Shown: in pieces, positions 1-5,907 of the stretch | Numbering within the stretch: the stretch's first letter is position 1 | Layout: the number at the start of each line of letters is the position of its first letter | DNA from: an uncultured Sulfuricurvum sp. | Lineage (GTDB): Bacteria > Campylobacterota > Campylobacteria > Campylobacterales > Sulfurimonadaceae | Reading direction: 5' to 3' | DNA: 7,737 bases | Assembly: GCF_937936435.1 (NCBI RefSeq) | Contig: NZ_CALDDG010000065.1 | Location: 1 to 7,737 of the forward strand | Made by a program: the position numbers and the translations under genes | The notes under the pieces: model-generated | What the model was told of the DNA's origin: nothing | What the model saw: only the letters and a program-made list of their open reading frames with translations | The model's database searches: none

Positions 1-149
1 CGTGCACTGTTGGCGTCATTGATATTTTGGACACGGGTATAAAATGTCGCCGTGTCGTTACGGTCGAGCAGACCGACAAGATCGAGTATATCTGCTGCGT
101 GCAGTGTTGATAGAGAGAGTATCCATACGAAAAAAAAGCTTCTTAACAT
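1..149 (-). CDS. Exported protein, N-terminal part only (cut by window edge)
   Basis: The frame starts at ATG 149-147 and stays open to base 1, giving 49 codons that were too short to be listed as a full ORF. The first 18 or so residues (MLRSFFFVWILSLSTLHA) form a typical Sec signal peptide: a positive residue near the start, a hydrophobic core and an A-x-A-like end (LHAA). The mature part begins ADILDLVGLLDRND and looks helical and polar. The start lies 2 nt after the stop of the ferritin-like gene, so translation is probably coupled; only a weak AAGCGG-like Shine-Dalgarno is present, inside the upstream gene. The family cannot be settled from 49 codons. The helical mature start would be compatible with an ankyrin-repeat protein, but that is a guess. 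The product is probably periplasmic or membrane-associated. Confidence 0.7.
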   Translation of the reverse strand, partial: MLRSFFFVWILSLSTLHAADILDLVGLLDRNDTATFYTRVQNINDANSA

Positions 150-151
150 TA

Positions 152-658
152 TTACCGCTTGAACTGTTCGATAAACTCTTCGATATCGTCAAACAAAGCC
201 TGCAAATCTTCTTCGTGTTCGACTTCATCCGCCAATATTTGAGAAACGAGATCATAGGTGATGATATCTTTTTCGCGGGTGATGTCCAAAATATTGGAGT
301 AGACGCTGATGGCACATTGTTCCCCTTTGATCGCCTGTTCGAGGACTTTGCGTACATCGGGGTCGGTGGGTGCGTCATAGCCGCAGTTGGAGTGGTTTAC
401 CCATTCGGAAGGGTGGAGAACGGGTACACCGCCAAGTTGGATGATACGGTCGCACACCATCGTAGCATGACGGAGTTCATCGGCCGCGTGTTGCGTCAAT
501 TCGGTGATAGCGGCGTCTTTCATGAGCCCTTTGACGACTTTGGCCTCGATAAAATATTGGTAATAGGCCAGCCATTCGTCGCAGTAGGCCTTGTTTAACA
601 ACTCATATACGGTTTGCGCCTCGATTCCGCGAAGGAGAGAAATTCCTCTTTTGCCCAT
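152..658 (-). CDS. Ferritin-like diiron protein, DPS-like (DPSL) type
   Basis: This 168-residue protein is a four-helix ferritin-like protein, expected to oxidise and store iron and/or remove peroxide in the cytoplasm. The diiron ligands are visible in the classical order: Glu28 in helix A, Glu61-x-x-His64 in helix B, Glu113 in helix C and Glu145-x-x-His148 in helix D. Length and motif order fit the bacterioferritin-related DPS-like group better than classical Dps (whose sites lie between subunits) or 24-mer ferritin. Four cysteines occur (26, 69, 92, 115). Cys92 (in NCGYD) and Cys115 (in EQCAI, two residues after ligand Glu113) could be the buried pair described in DPS-like 'thioferritins'; that is inference. 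The start at ATG 658 is secure, with AAAGGAG six bases upstream. It follows a Crp/Fnr-type regulator gene by 60 nt and is almost contiguous with an exported protein gene downstream. Confidence 0.88.
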   Translation of the reverse strand: MGKRGISLLRGIEAQTVYELLNKAYCDEWLAYYQYFIEAKVVKGLMKDAAITELTQHAADELRHATMVCDRIIQLGGVPVLHPSEWVNHSNCGYDAPTDPDVRKVLEQAIKGEQCAISVYSNILDITREKDIITYDLVSQILADEVEHEEDLQALFDDIEEFIEQFKR

Positions 659-671
659 GACAAACTCCTTT
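659..671 (-). promoter_or_regulatory. Strong ribosome binding site of the ferritin-like gene
   Basis: Read on the minus strand, AAAGGAG (671-665) is followed by six bases and then ATG at 658. It is the best Shine-Dalgarno match in the window and fixes the start of the ferritin-like gene. It also suggests that this gene is translated more strongly than its operon neighbours. Confidence 0.8.
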
Positions 672-673
672 AA

Positions 674-697
674 AGTGAATAGTCACACTCTATCACT
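674..697. promoter_or_regulatory. Possible operator: nested palindromes upstream of the ferritin-like gene
   Basis: AGTGA-ATAG-TCACA at 674-687 is a 5-4-5 dyad with perfect inner arms GTGA/TCAC. It sits directly upstream of the ribosome binding site. The left arm AGTGAATAG (674-682) also pairs, with one bulged base, with CTATCACT (690-697). The location, between a Crp/Fnr-family regulator gene and the ferritin-like gene, suggests a regulator binding site. The spacing differs from classical sites, in which GTGA or TTGA arms are separated by six bases, so assignment to the adjacent regulator is only inference. No T-run follows on either strand, so a terminator is unlikely. Confidence 0.35.
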
Positions 698-718
698 GGT
701 TCTCTTAAAGGAAAATAA

Positions 719-1384
719 TTATCCGCAATAAGTATCGAGAGCGTCGGGAAGCAATATGGTTACACCGTCGGTTTTGGATACGGCGATGATACCTTCTTCT
801 TTTAGTTTTTTTATGATGCGCGAGAGCGTTTCGGGGGTAATGCCGAGCAGGCGGGCGATGTCGATGCCTTTCATCTGATGCAGAATATCGGGATTCTCAC
901 ACAGCAGCCGAGCAACTTTTGCCATCGCGTTCGGAGCGCTGTGGCGCTGCAGCGAGCGTTCCAAAGTGGCGATTTTTTCGGAGAGAGAGGCAATCAGCGC
1001 AATACTGACCGAAGGGTCGTTTCGCAACAATTCCAAGAACGGATCACGGGGGATTTTCAGGATGAGCGAAGGTTGCACGCATTCACACGATGCGGGATAG
1101 GGAAGTTTTTTCAGAGTCGCGACTTCAGCGATGAGCGAAGGTGCCGAAAAACGGTGGATAATGATCGTCTCGGTCGAAGCGGTCGTTTTATAGATCGAAA
1201 CTTCGCCTTTGATAAGCAGATGAAAATAAAGCGGATTCTCTTCTTCGTAAAAGACGATTTCGTTTTTGTCATAGCGTTTGAGGATGCTGACCGATTCGAT
1301 TTGCATCCGTTGAGTATCGGAAAGGTGGTTAAAAAGGTCGAACTCCCGCAAAGAGAGTGTTTTATCGTGATGTGAGGGGTTCAA
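719..1384 (-). CDS. Crp/Fnr-family transcriptional regulator
   Basis: The protein is about 221 residues long from TTG 1384, close to the usual family length. An N-terminal cyclic-nucleotide-binding-like beta barrel (about residues 25-115) contains the typical FHLLIKGEVSIYK segment. A long dimerisation helix follows (about 116-147), then a C-terminal winged helix-turn-helix (about 157-204). The recognition helix carries E185-x-x-S188-R189, the FNR-type pattern that reads TTGAT-like half sites. The N-terminal cysteine cluster that binds 4Fe-4S in FNR is absent; the cysteines present (100, 102, 162, 220) do not match it, so the signal is unknown. The frame is open to TTG 1408 (eight more residues), but that start has no spaced Shine-Dalgarno, while 1384 has AAAGAG seven bases upstream. 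Either start overlaps the end of the upstream gene. The likely target is the ferritin-like gene next door, or a redox or nitrosative stress regulon. Confidence 0.87.
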   Translation of the reverse strand: MNPSHHDKTLSLREFDLFNHLSDTQRMQIESVSILKRYDKNEIVFYEEENPLYFHLLIKGEVSIYKTTASTETIIIHRFSAPSLIAEVATLKKLPYPASCECVQPSLILKIPRDPFLELLRNDPSVSIALIASLSEKIATLERSLQRHSAPNAMAKVARLLCENPDILHQMKGIDIARLLGITPETLSRIIKKLKEEGIIAVSKTDGVTILLPDALDTYCG

Positions 1385-2426
1385 AGCCGAACTCTTTCGG
1401 ATGGACAAGCTCTATCGGATAGATGACTTGGGAATTGATGATCCGCATCGTGTACTCACGATCGGAGTGATTGAGAAGAGAAATCAGATAATCGATCCCT
1501 ACGCTCGTCGTATAATTGATCCAGTCAAAGCTGATATCGTTGTTCATCAGCATGTTTGATTCGTAGATAGCCGGAGGGAATTCGATCAGAGAATTTGCCA
1601 ATATCATATTTTTACGGTCTTGGTATTGTGTCAGCGTGAGAAGCGTCGGGTCCATATTGATCTGAGTTGAGAGAATATTGCGCTCTTTAATACGGGTAAA
1701 GGTCATATGGGCGGTCAAAATTGCACTTTTCACGACCGGAATATGTAAAATAATACTTTTTTTGGAAAAAGCGCTCGGTTTGGAAAGATGGGTGACGATG
1801 TTGTCCCCTTTTGTATCTACGGCATAGCTTGAAACCCGTTTCTTTTCACTCTTATGGGCCAGAAATACTTCTTCGGTATCGGCTTTTAACTGGTTCCCAA
1901 CGGCAGAATTGTCGTAAAAAATTGCGATCGAATCGGACATATACGGCAGTAAAGCTTCGATCTGCGCTCTGTAATCGATCGCTCCGCAAGTGATATTATC
2001 GGAAGCGGAAGGGAGATCGCGTTTATGGACGGTAGGGATAAAAATCGGTAAAGAGGTATCGATTGCGGCGAGGTTTTTGGCTCCGCTGAGGGTAAGCGGG
2101 GCGATAATAGCGTTCATTCCGTCTTGTCGGGCACTTGTTAACGCTTCGTTCAGCGATCCTGAAGATTCATCTTCGATTTCGTAATGTTTCAGCCGATAAT
2201 GGGTGTTTAATCGGCTCATGAGCGTTGCTAAAGAGACGTTATAGGCCGATTGGGAATATTTGCCGATGATTTTGGGCGCACTTATGAGTGCTATACTGAT
2301 TTTATCGTCTGAAGATATCGGTTCGCTAAACCCCGTAGAAGCTTGGGAATTATGGAAGATAACAGGCTGTGCGGACAATAGTAGGGATAATAGTCCCAAA
2401 GAAAAAAGAAGTCGGAACATAATCAT
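1362..2426 (-). CDS. Exported protein with type 1 periplasmic-binding fold
   Basis: The protein has 354 residues. Residues 1-19 form a signal peptide (hydrophobic run FRLLFSLGLLSLLLSA) with no lipobox cysteine, so a soluble or loosely attached periplasmic protein is expected. From residue 42 it resembles ABC-transporter receptors of the branched-chain amino acid/LivJ type: a first strand ISIALISAP, a helix, then a segment around residues 91-115 (SLNEALTSARQDGMNAIIAP) like the alternating strand-helix lobe 1. A second lobe starts near residue 155 with strand SIAIFYD. No permease or ATPase gene is adjacent, so a sensory, cell-wall (LpoA-like) or orphan binding role is as likely as transport; the ligand is unknown. 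Start: ATG 2426 overlaps the preceding TGA by four bases and AAAGG lies nine bases upstream; the ATG at codon 3 is an alternative. Its 3' end overlaps the Crp/Fnr gene. Confidence 0.72.
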   Translation of the reverse strand: MIMFRLLFSLGLLSLLLSAQPVIFHNSQASTGFSEPISSDDKISIALISAPKIIGKYSQSAYNVSLATLMSRLNTHYRLKHYEIEDESSGSLNEALTSARQDGMNAIIAPLTLSGAKNLAAIDTSLPIFIPTVHKRDLPSASDNITCGAIDYRAQIEALLPYMSDSIAIFYDNSAVGNQLKADTEEVFLAHKSEKKRVSSYAVDTKGDNIVTHLSKPSAFSKKSIILHIPVVKSAILTAHMTFTRIKERNILSTQINMDPTLLTLTQYQDRKNMILANSLIEFPPAIYESNMLMNNDISFDWINYTTSVGIDYLISLLNHSDREYTMRIINSQVIYPIELVHPKEFGFEPLTSR

Positions 2427-3085
2427 AGAAGCTGCCCTTTAATAGTTTGTAGATCTCTGAGAGCCTCTTTTTTGAGCGAAGGGTTGCGGACGAGATACAA
2501 AGGGTGGTACATCGGAATCAGAAGCGAATTCCCAAAAGGGATGATTTCACCCCGAACACGTTCGAAGTCGTTTTCGTCACCGCTAAGGATGCGGTATGCA
2601 TCAGGACCTAGCGTAACGATAACACGAGGCTGGATTATGTCGATTTGTTTGGAGAGAAAAGGGGCACAGCTGTTGCATTCGCTGGTAGAAGGATTTTGAA
2701 ACCCGAACGGTTTGCATTTGACGCTGTGGGTGTAGTAGACATCTTCCGTTTTCAGCATCAGAACTTTTTCGATCATATCGCGGAGCATGACTCCCGAACG
2801 ACCGACATAATAATCGGCCGCTTCGTCTTCTGCGGCAGAAACATACGCGTCTACAAACATCAAGCGGGCATGACGATTACCAAATCCGCTCATGCTTTGG
2901 CGTCGGGATTTGCTTAGATCGCATAAATAACATTGCCGTATATTCTGCTGGAGTGTTTCCAAGGAATCGGGAAGGGTATTGGAGGATGTCTGGAGATTCG
3001 GCGTGATGGGATCGACATAGCGATATCCGAGTGCTTTAAGACGATAAAGATTCTCTAAAAGGGCAAGATTTTGAAAAGAGTCCAC
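2423..3085 (-). CDS. Divergent family-4-like uracil-DNA glycosylase (Fe-S)
   Basis: About 220 residues from GTG 3085. The fold and landmarks of the family-4 (UDGa) glycosylases are clear: Cys52-x2-Cys55, then Cys124-x15-Cys140, matching the four 4Fe-4S ligands; YVGRSG at 93-98; and motif 2 as H194-P-L-Y-L-V-R-N-P. Family members remove uracil from DNA to start base excision repair. Motif 1, normally GEAPG, aligns without gaps to DAYVS (79-83), so the active-site Glu becomes Ala80. The uracil-contacting Asn before the third cysteine appears as His120. Activity may therefore be altered or lost. The frame runs open to 3259, but that extra stretch overlaps the GGDEF-EAL gene by about 100 nt and is Arg/Ser-rich and unlike the family; GTG 3085 has GAAGTGA six bases upstream, and GTG 3094 is a weaker option. 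The stop overlaps the next start by ATGA. Confidence 0.85.
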   Translation of the reverse strand: MDSFQNLALLENLYRLKALGYRYVDPITPNLQTSSNTLPDSLETLQQNIRQCYLCDLSKSRRQSMSGFGNRHARLMFVDAYVSAAEDEAADYYVGRSGVMLRDMIEKVLMLKTEDVYYTHSVKCKPFGFQNPSTSECNSCAPFLSKQIDIIQPRVIVTLGPDAYRILSGDENDFERVRGEIIPFGNSLLIPMYHPLYLVRNPSLKKEALRDLQTIKGQLL

Positions 3086-3113
3086 AAATGTCACTTCAAC
3101 TGATTTAAATAAG

Positions 3114-3119
3114 AGTATA
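3114..3119 (-). promoter_or_regulatory. Possible -10 element for the glycosylase gene group
   Basis: On the minus strand TATACT (3119-3114) lies 28 bases before the GTG at 3085, a sensible distance for a leader carrying a ribosome binding site. No clear TTGACA-like -35 is found at 17-18 bases, although -35 elements are often poorly conserved in Campylobacterota. It falls in the 73-nt gap after the GGDEF-EAL gene, so the glycosylase, binding-fold and regulator genes could form their own transcript. Confidence 0.3.
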
Positions 3120-3158
3120 GGGCAGTAGCGGTTAAAAGGAGATAAAGCAATCGAGCTA

Positions 3159-4802
3159 TTACGAGGAGAGCATCTCCGTCGGTTTGCCGGTGAAATAGCC
3201 CTGTGCGTAATCGACGCCAAGCGCTTTGACTGCTGTATAGATCTCTTCGGAACTGACAAATTCGGCTATCGTTTTCGCACCGATTTTTTGAGCGAAGTTG
3301 ACGATGGTCTCTACCACAATGTGGTGTCTAGGATTATCGCTGATCCCCTCGATCAGAGAACCGTCGATCTTGATGTAATCGACGTTGAGTTTGAGAATAT
3401 TTTCAAAATTTGAGTATCCCGTACCGAAATCGTCAATAGCTATTTTGGCACCGAGCGCTTTAACCGTCGAGATGAACTCTACTACTTCGGCATAATTTTC
3501 GATCCCTTCCGACTCCAGAATTTCAAAGACAATTTTAGAAGCGGTCCCTGTTTTAACGATCGTATGGATGATCTCTTTGACAATATGCGGATTGCGTATA
3601 TCGCTGTCGGAAAGGTTAATAGAGAATTCTTCATCCCGTTTTGAAAACACGCTGCATGCTTGATTGACGACTTCGATCGTGATTTGGGGATAGAGTTTCG
3701 TTTTTTTCGCTACGGGCAAAAAGAGCGCGGGGGGAATAAGATTTCCGCTTTCATCGACCATTCGAACGAGAGTTTCATATTTTTCGGTTTGATCGTTGTT
3801 CAGATTCACGATCGGTTGATAGTGGCAGCGTATTTTTCCCTCTGCCAACGCGGAACGGATAGCGGAACTCATTCGCATATTGGAACGGTATATCTCTTCG
3901 ATATTTTCCTGTTCGGTATAAAGGGCAATCGATGTTTTAGACTTTTTGGCCCGGTTGAGGGCGATGTCGGCACGTGTCAGCAGTTTATGATCTCCGATGG
4001 CGGCACCGACGGTCATCCGCAGATTAACCCCCTCTTCATCGGCGCTAAAGACTTTTTCTTCAAACAGCGACATCAGTGCGTTGATCCGGTTACGTAAATC
4101 GTTCCACGTAAAATCTTCATAGAGCAAAATCGCAAATTCGTCTCCGCCGATCCGATAGGGAGAAAAATTCATTTGGTAAAACCATTCTGCGACCTGGCTG
4201 AGGATGAGATCGCCGATTTCGATTCCGAAAAAATCGTTTATCTCTTTAAAATCGTCAATATTAAAAATGATGCAGACGGACGGGGCTTTTTTGGTCATGT
4301 CCGAAACGATTTTCTGCCGGTTCGGCAATCCGGTCAGCTGATCGTAATAAGCTAATTTAAGCGATCTTTTTTGGCTTTCGCGCAGAGCGCTGAGATCCGT
4401 GAAAATAGCCAGATAATTTTGTATTTTTCCGTTCTCATCCATTATAGCGGTGATACTGACCCAGCCCGGAAATATTTTCCCGCTTTTGCGGCGTATCCAT
4501 ATTTCACTGCTCCAATGTTTTTCGCGAAGCAGGGTAGTCCACATTTGATTATAGAAAGTATTGTCGTGTTCGACGGAAGAGAGGAAACGGGTGTTCTTGC
4601 CTAATACCTCGTTTTCGCTGTATCCGAACGTATTGATGAAAGCGTTATTGACTTTCATGATGTTATTATAACGATCGGTAACAATGATACTGTCGGAAGC
4701 ATGTTTCATTGCGGTCGCCATGATTTCGAATTCGCGTTGACTGTCGGTCGCTTTGATCTTTTTAAGCATATCAAATGACAAACGTCCGAATATTTTATTC
4801 AC
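3159..4802 (-). CDS. PAS-GGDEF-EAL cyclic-di-GMP signalling protein
   Basis: A 547-residue cytoplasmic protein with no membrane segment. The PAS domain spans about 26-140 and contains GKNTRFLSS (68-76), which resembles the LOV/flavin PAS loop but has Thr where LOV proteins have the photoactive Cys. A GGDEF domain (about 150-297) has the DQLTGLPNR entry, NIDDFKEIND metal region and an intact GGDEF at 219-223; no RxxD inhibitory site precedes it. The EAL domain (about 310-544) has ETL instead of EAL (Glu343) but retains Asn396, Glu427, Asp457-Asp458, Lys478, Glu514 and Gln534, the usual metal and catalytic residues. It may both make and degrade c-di-GMP, or use GGDEF to regulate hydrolysis. The start is GTG 4802, with AAGGGA about five bases upstream. 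It is the first gene of the minus-strand block and is divergent from the HDOD gene. Confidence 0.93.
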   Translation of the reverse strand: MNKIFGRLSFDMLKKIKATDSQREFEIMATAMKHASDSIIVTDRYNNIMKVNNAFINTFGYSENEVLGKNTRFLSSVEHDNTFYNQMWTTLLREKHWSSEIWIRRKSGKIFPGWVSITAIMDENGKIQNYLAIFTDLSALRESQKRSLKLAYYDQLTGLPNRQKIVSDMTKKAPSVCIIFNIDDFKEINDFFGIEIGDLILSQVAEWFYQMNFSPYRIGGDEFAILLYEDFTWNDLRNRINALMSLFEEKVFSADEEGVNLRMTVGAAIGDHKLLTRADIALNRAKKSKTSIALYTEQENIEEIYRSNMRMSSAIRSALAEGKIRCHYQPIVNLNNDQTEKYETLVRMVDESGNLIPPALFLPVAKKTKLYPQITIEVVNQACSVFSKRDEEFSINLSDSDIRNPHIVKEIIHTIVKTGTASKIVFEILESEGIENYAEVVEFISTVKALGAKIAIDDFGTGYSNFENILKLNVDYIKIDGSLIEGISDNPRHHIVVETIVNFAQKIGAKTIAEFVSSEEIYTAVKALGVDYAQGYFTGKPTEMLSS

Positions 4803-5022
4803 TTTTTCCCTTGTATATGAGTATTAAACGGATATAAATACTTTAGTAGAAGTATAAAAATAAAGTATACAATAGCTATTTTGATTTTGGTGGAATTATT
4901 GTTCTATGTTTGCATAGATTTGCTACTTATAATGCTCTTCTAATCATTAAAATTAAATAAATTGAAAGTATAAAACTTGAAATCATGGTATTATAAAAAC
5001 ACAGAAAATCTTAGGAATATTG
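4803..5022. promoter_or_regulatory. AT-rich divergent promoter region
   Basis: This 220-nt gap lies between two divergent genes and is much more AT-rich than its surroundings. Minus-strand -10-like TATACT boxes occur at 4851-4856 and 4864-4869, facing the PAS-GGDEF-EAL gene. Plus-strand candidates facing the HDOD gene are a perfect TATAAT (4928-4933) and an extended -10 TGGTATTAT (4986-4994), about 29 bases before the start codon. None has a clear -35 at 17 bases. No sigma-54 (GG-N10-GC) match was found. A 6-4-6 palindrome lies at 4903-4918. No small ORF or RNA gene was recognised. Confidence 0.55.
4903..4918. repeat. Perfect 6-4-6 inverted repeat in the divergent gap
   Basis: TCTATG-TTTG-CATAGA is a perfect six-base inverted repeat with a four-base centre. 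It lies roughly mid-gap, 10 bases before the TATAAT at 4928. Its size and position fit a dimeric repressor or activator site that could control one or both divergent genes, but short dyads also arise by chance in AT-rich DNA. Confidence 0.35.
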
Positions 5023-5820
5023 ATGAATAATGATTTGCTTTTTTCGATAGAGTCTTTTCCCCCTTTACCGGAGTCGGTTAAAAAAATTAACGAATTATGC
5101 CAATTTGAAGAGATTGATTTAAAGTCGGTTATCAAGGTTATCGAATCCGATCCTATTTTGTATACGGATATTCTCCGTTTTTCGAATGTCCCCTATCACG
5201 GATTTCGCCATCCCATCACCTCGATTTCTCAGGCGATTGCATTATTCGGCATCGCCGCAATACGAGGAATGTCACTAACCGCAGCCCTCAAAGCCCACCC
5301 TTATACCGACGTAAGCCCTTATGGCATGAGTATCCACGATTGGTTTGGGGTTATGGAGCGGCAGCAGCGTTTTTTGGATTTGTGGCTCGGCAAAAAAAAC
5401 CGTGCGGTTATCCAATCGCTCGGAGGGCTTACTTTTATCCTAGAGATTGGGAGGCTTGTAGCTTCCTATGCACTTATGCTGGCTGACAAATCCCACCGTT
5501 TCAGTGAATATGAGCCTGAAAAACTAGGGTTAGAAGAAAAAAACATCCTCGGCGGTTCCGGTGACGAATTAGCCGCAAAACTCTTTGGATTTTGGAACTT
5601 TGATCCCCTGTTTGTGAATTCTCTCGAGTATTCGATCACTCCTGATGAAGGGCTTGAAGCAAGGACGTGCGCGGCATTAAAATGTGCTAGAACGTTATTT
5701 ACGCTAAAAGAGACACAGCCTTTTAGCGTCATAGAACCGTTATTAGTCCGATACGGTTTTGATGTCAATGATGCCAAAATAGCGTATGAAATCCTAACGG
5801 ATGAATCCAAAGAAGATTAG
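5023..5820 (+). CDS. HDOD-domain signalling protein
   Basis: 265 residues starting at ATG 5023. An in-frame TTG at 5020 is rejected because AGGAA (5013-5017) sits five bases before the ATG and only two before the TTG. The HDOD signature is clear: FPPLPESV (12-19), ESDPILYTDILRFSN (41-55) and the helix ISQAIALFGI (68-77). At the place where true HD phosphohydrolases have an HD pair, the sequence reads FILEIGRLV (138-146), so the metal-binding residues are lost, as is normal in HDOD proteins. These proteins act as non-catalytic signalling scaffolds, often linked to motility, biofilm or c-di-GMP responses. It lies between a divergent PAS-GGDEF-EAL gene and fliL, which follows after 87 nt on the same strand, so a motility-related role is plausible but inferred. 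Confidence 0.9.
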   Translation: MNNDLLFSIESFPPLPESVKKINELCQFEEIDLKSVIKVIESDPILYTDILRFSNVPYHGFRHPITSISQAIALFGIAAIRGMSLTAALKAHPYTDVSPYGMSIHDWFGVMERQQRFLDLWLGKKNRAVIQSLGGLTFILEIGRLVASYALMLADKSHRFSEYEPEKLGLEEKNILGGSGDELAAKLFGFWNFDPLFVNSLEYSITPDEGLEARTCAALKCARTLFTLKETQPFSVIEPLLVRYGFDVNDAKIAYEILTDESKED

Positions 5821-5907
5821 GCGCTAATAATACGGCCTATTTCACGCAAAAATCATACGAATTAGAGTAAACTAACCGTAAAAGACGAACAAAGAGGAAT
5901 AGATAGC

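Noticed and set aside
44..598. Long plus-strand frame of 184 codons
   Set aside because: It lies antisense to the ferritin-like gene and the exported-protein start, has no family resemblance, and no Shine-Dalgarno; the minus-strand ferritin frame has all diiron ligands.
878..1375. Plus-strand frame of 165 codons
   Set aside because: Antisense shadow of the Crp/Fnr regulator, whose domain motifs are unambiguous.
3165..3177. Hairpin GGAGA-GCA-TCTCC at the end of the PAS-GGDEF-EAL gene
   Set aside because: Only a five-base stem inside the last codons and no T-run after it on either strand, so not a convincing terminator.
3086..3259. N-terminal extension of the glycosylase frame
   Set aside because: Overlaps the upstream gene, has no ribosome binding site and does not resemble the family.
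3660..4097. Plus-strand frame of 145 codons
   Set aside because: Antisense shadow inside the GGDEF-EAL gene; composition is Phe/Arg/Gly rich as expected from reversed codons.
4899..4925. Sigma-54-like promoter around TTTGCATAGATTTGCT
   Set aside because: The TTGCT half is present but there is no GG at the required distance upstream.
5818..5839. Stem TAGGC/GCCTA just after the HDOD gene
   Set aside because: Five base pairs with a twelve-base loop and only a short T stretch; too weak to call a terminator.
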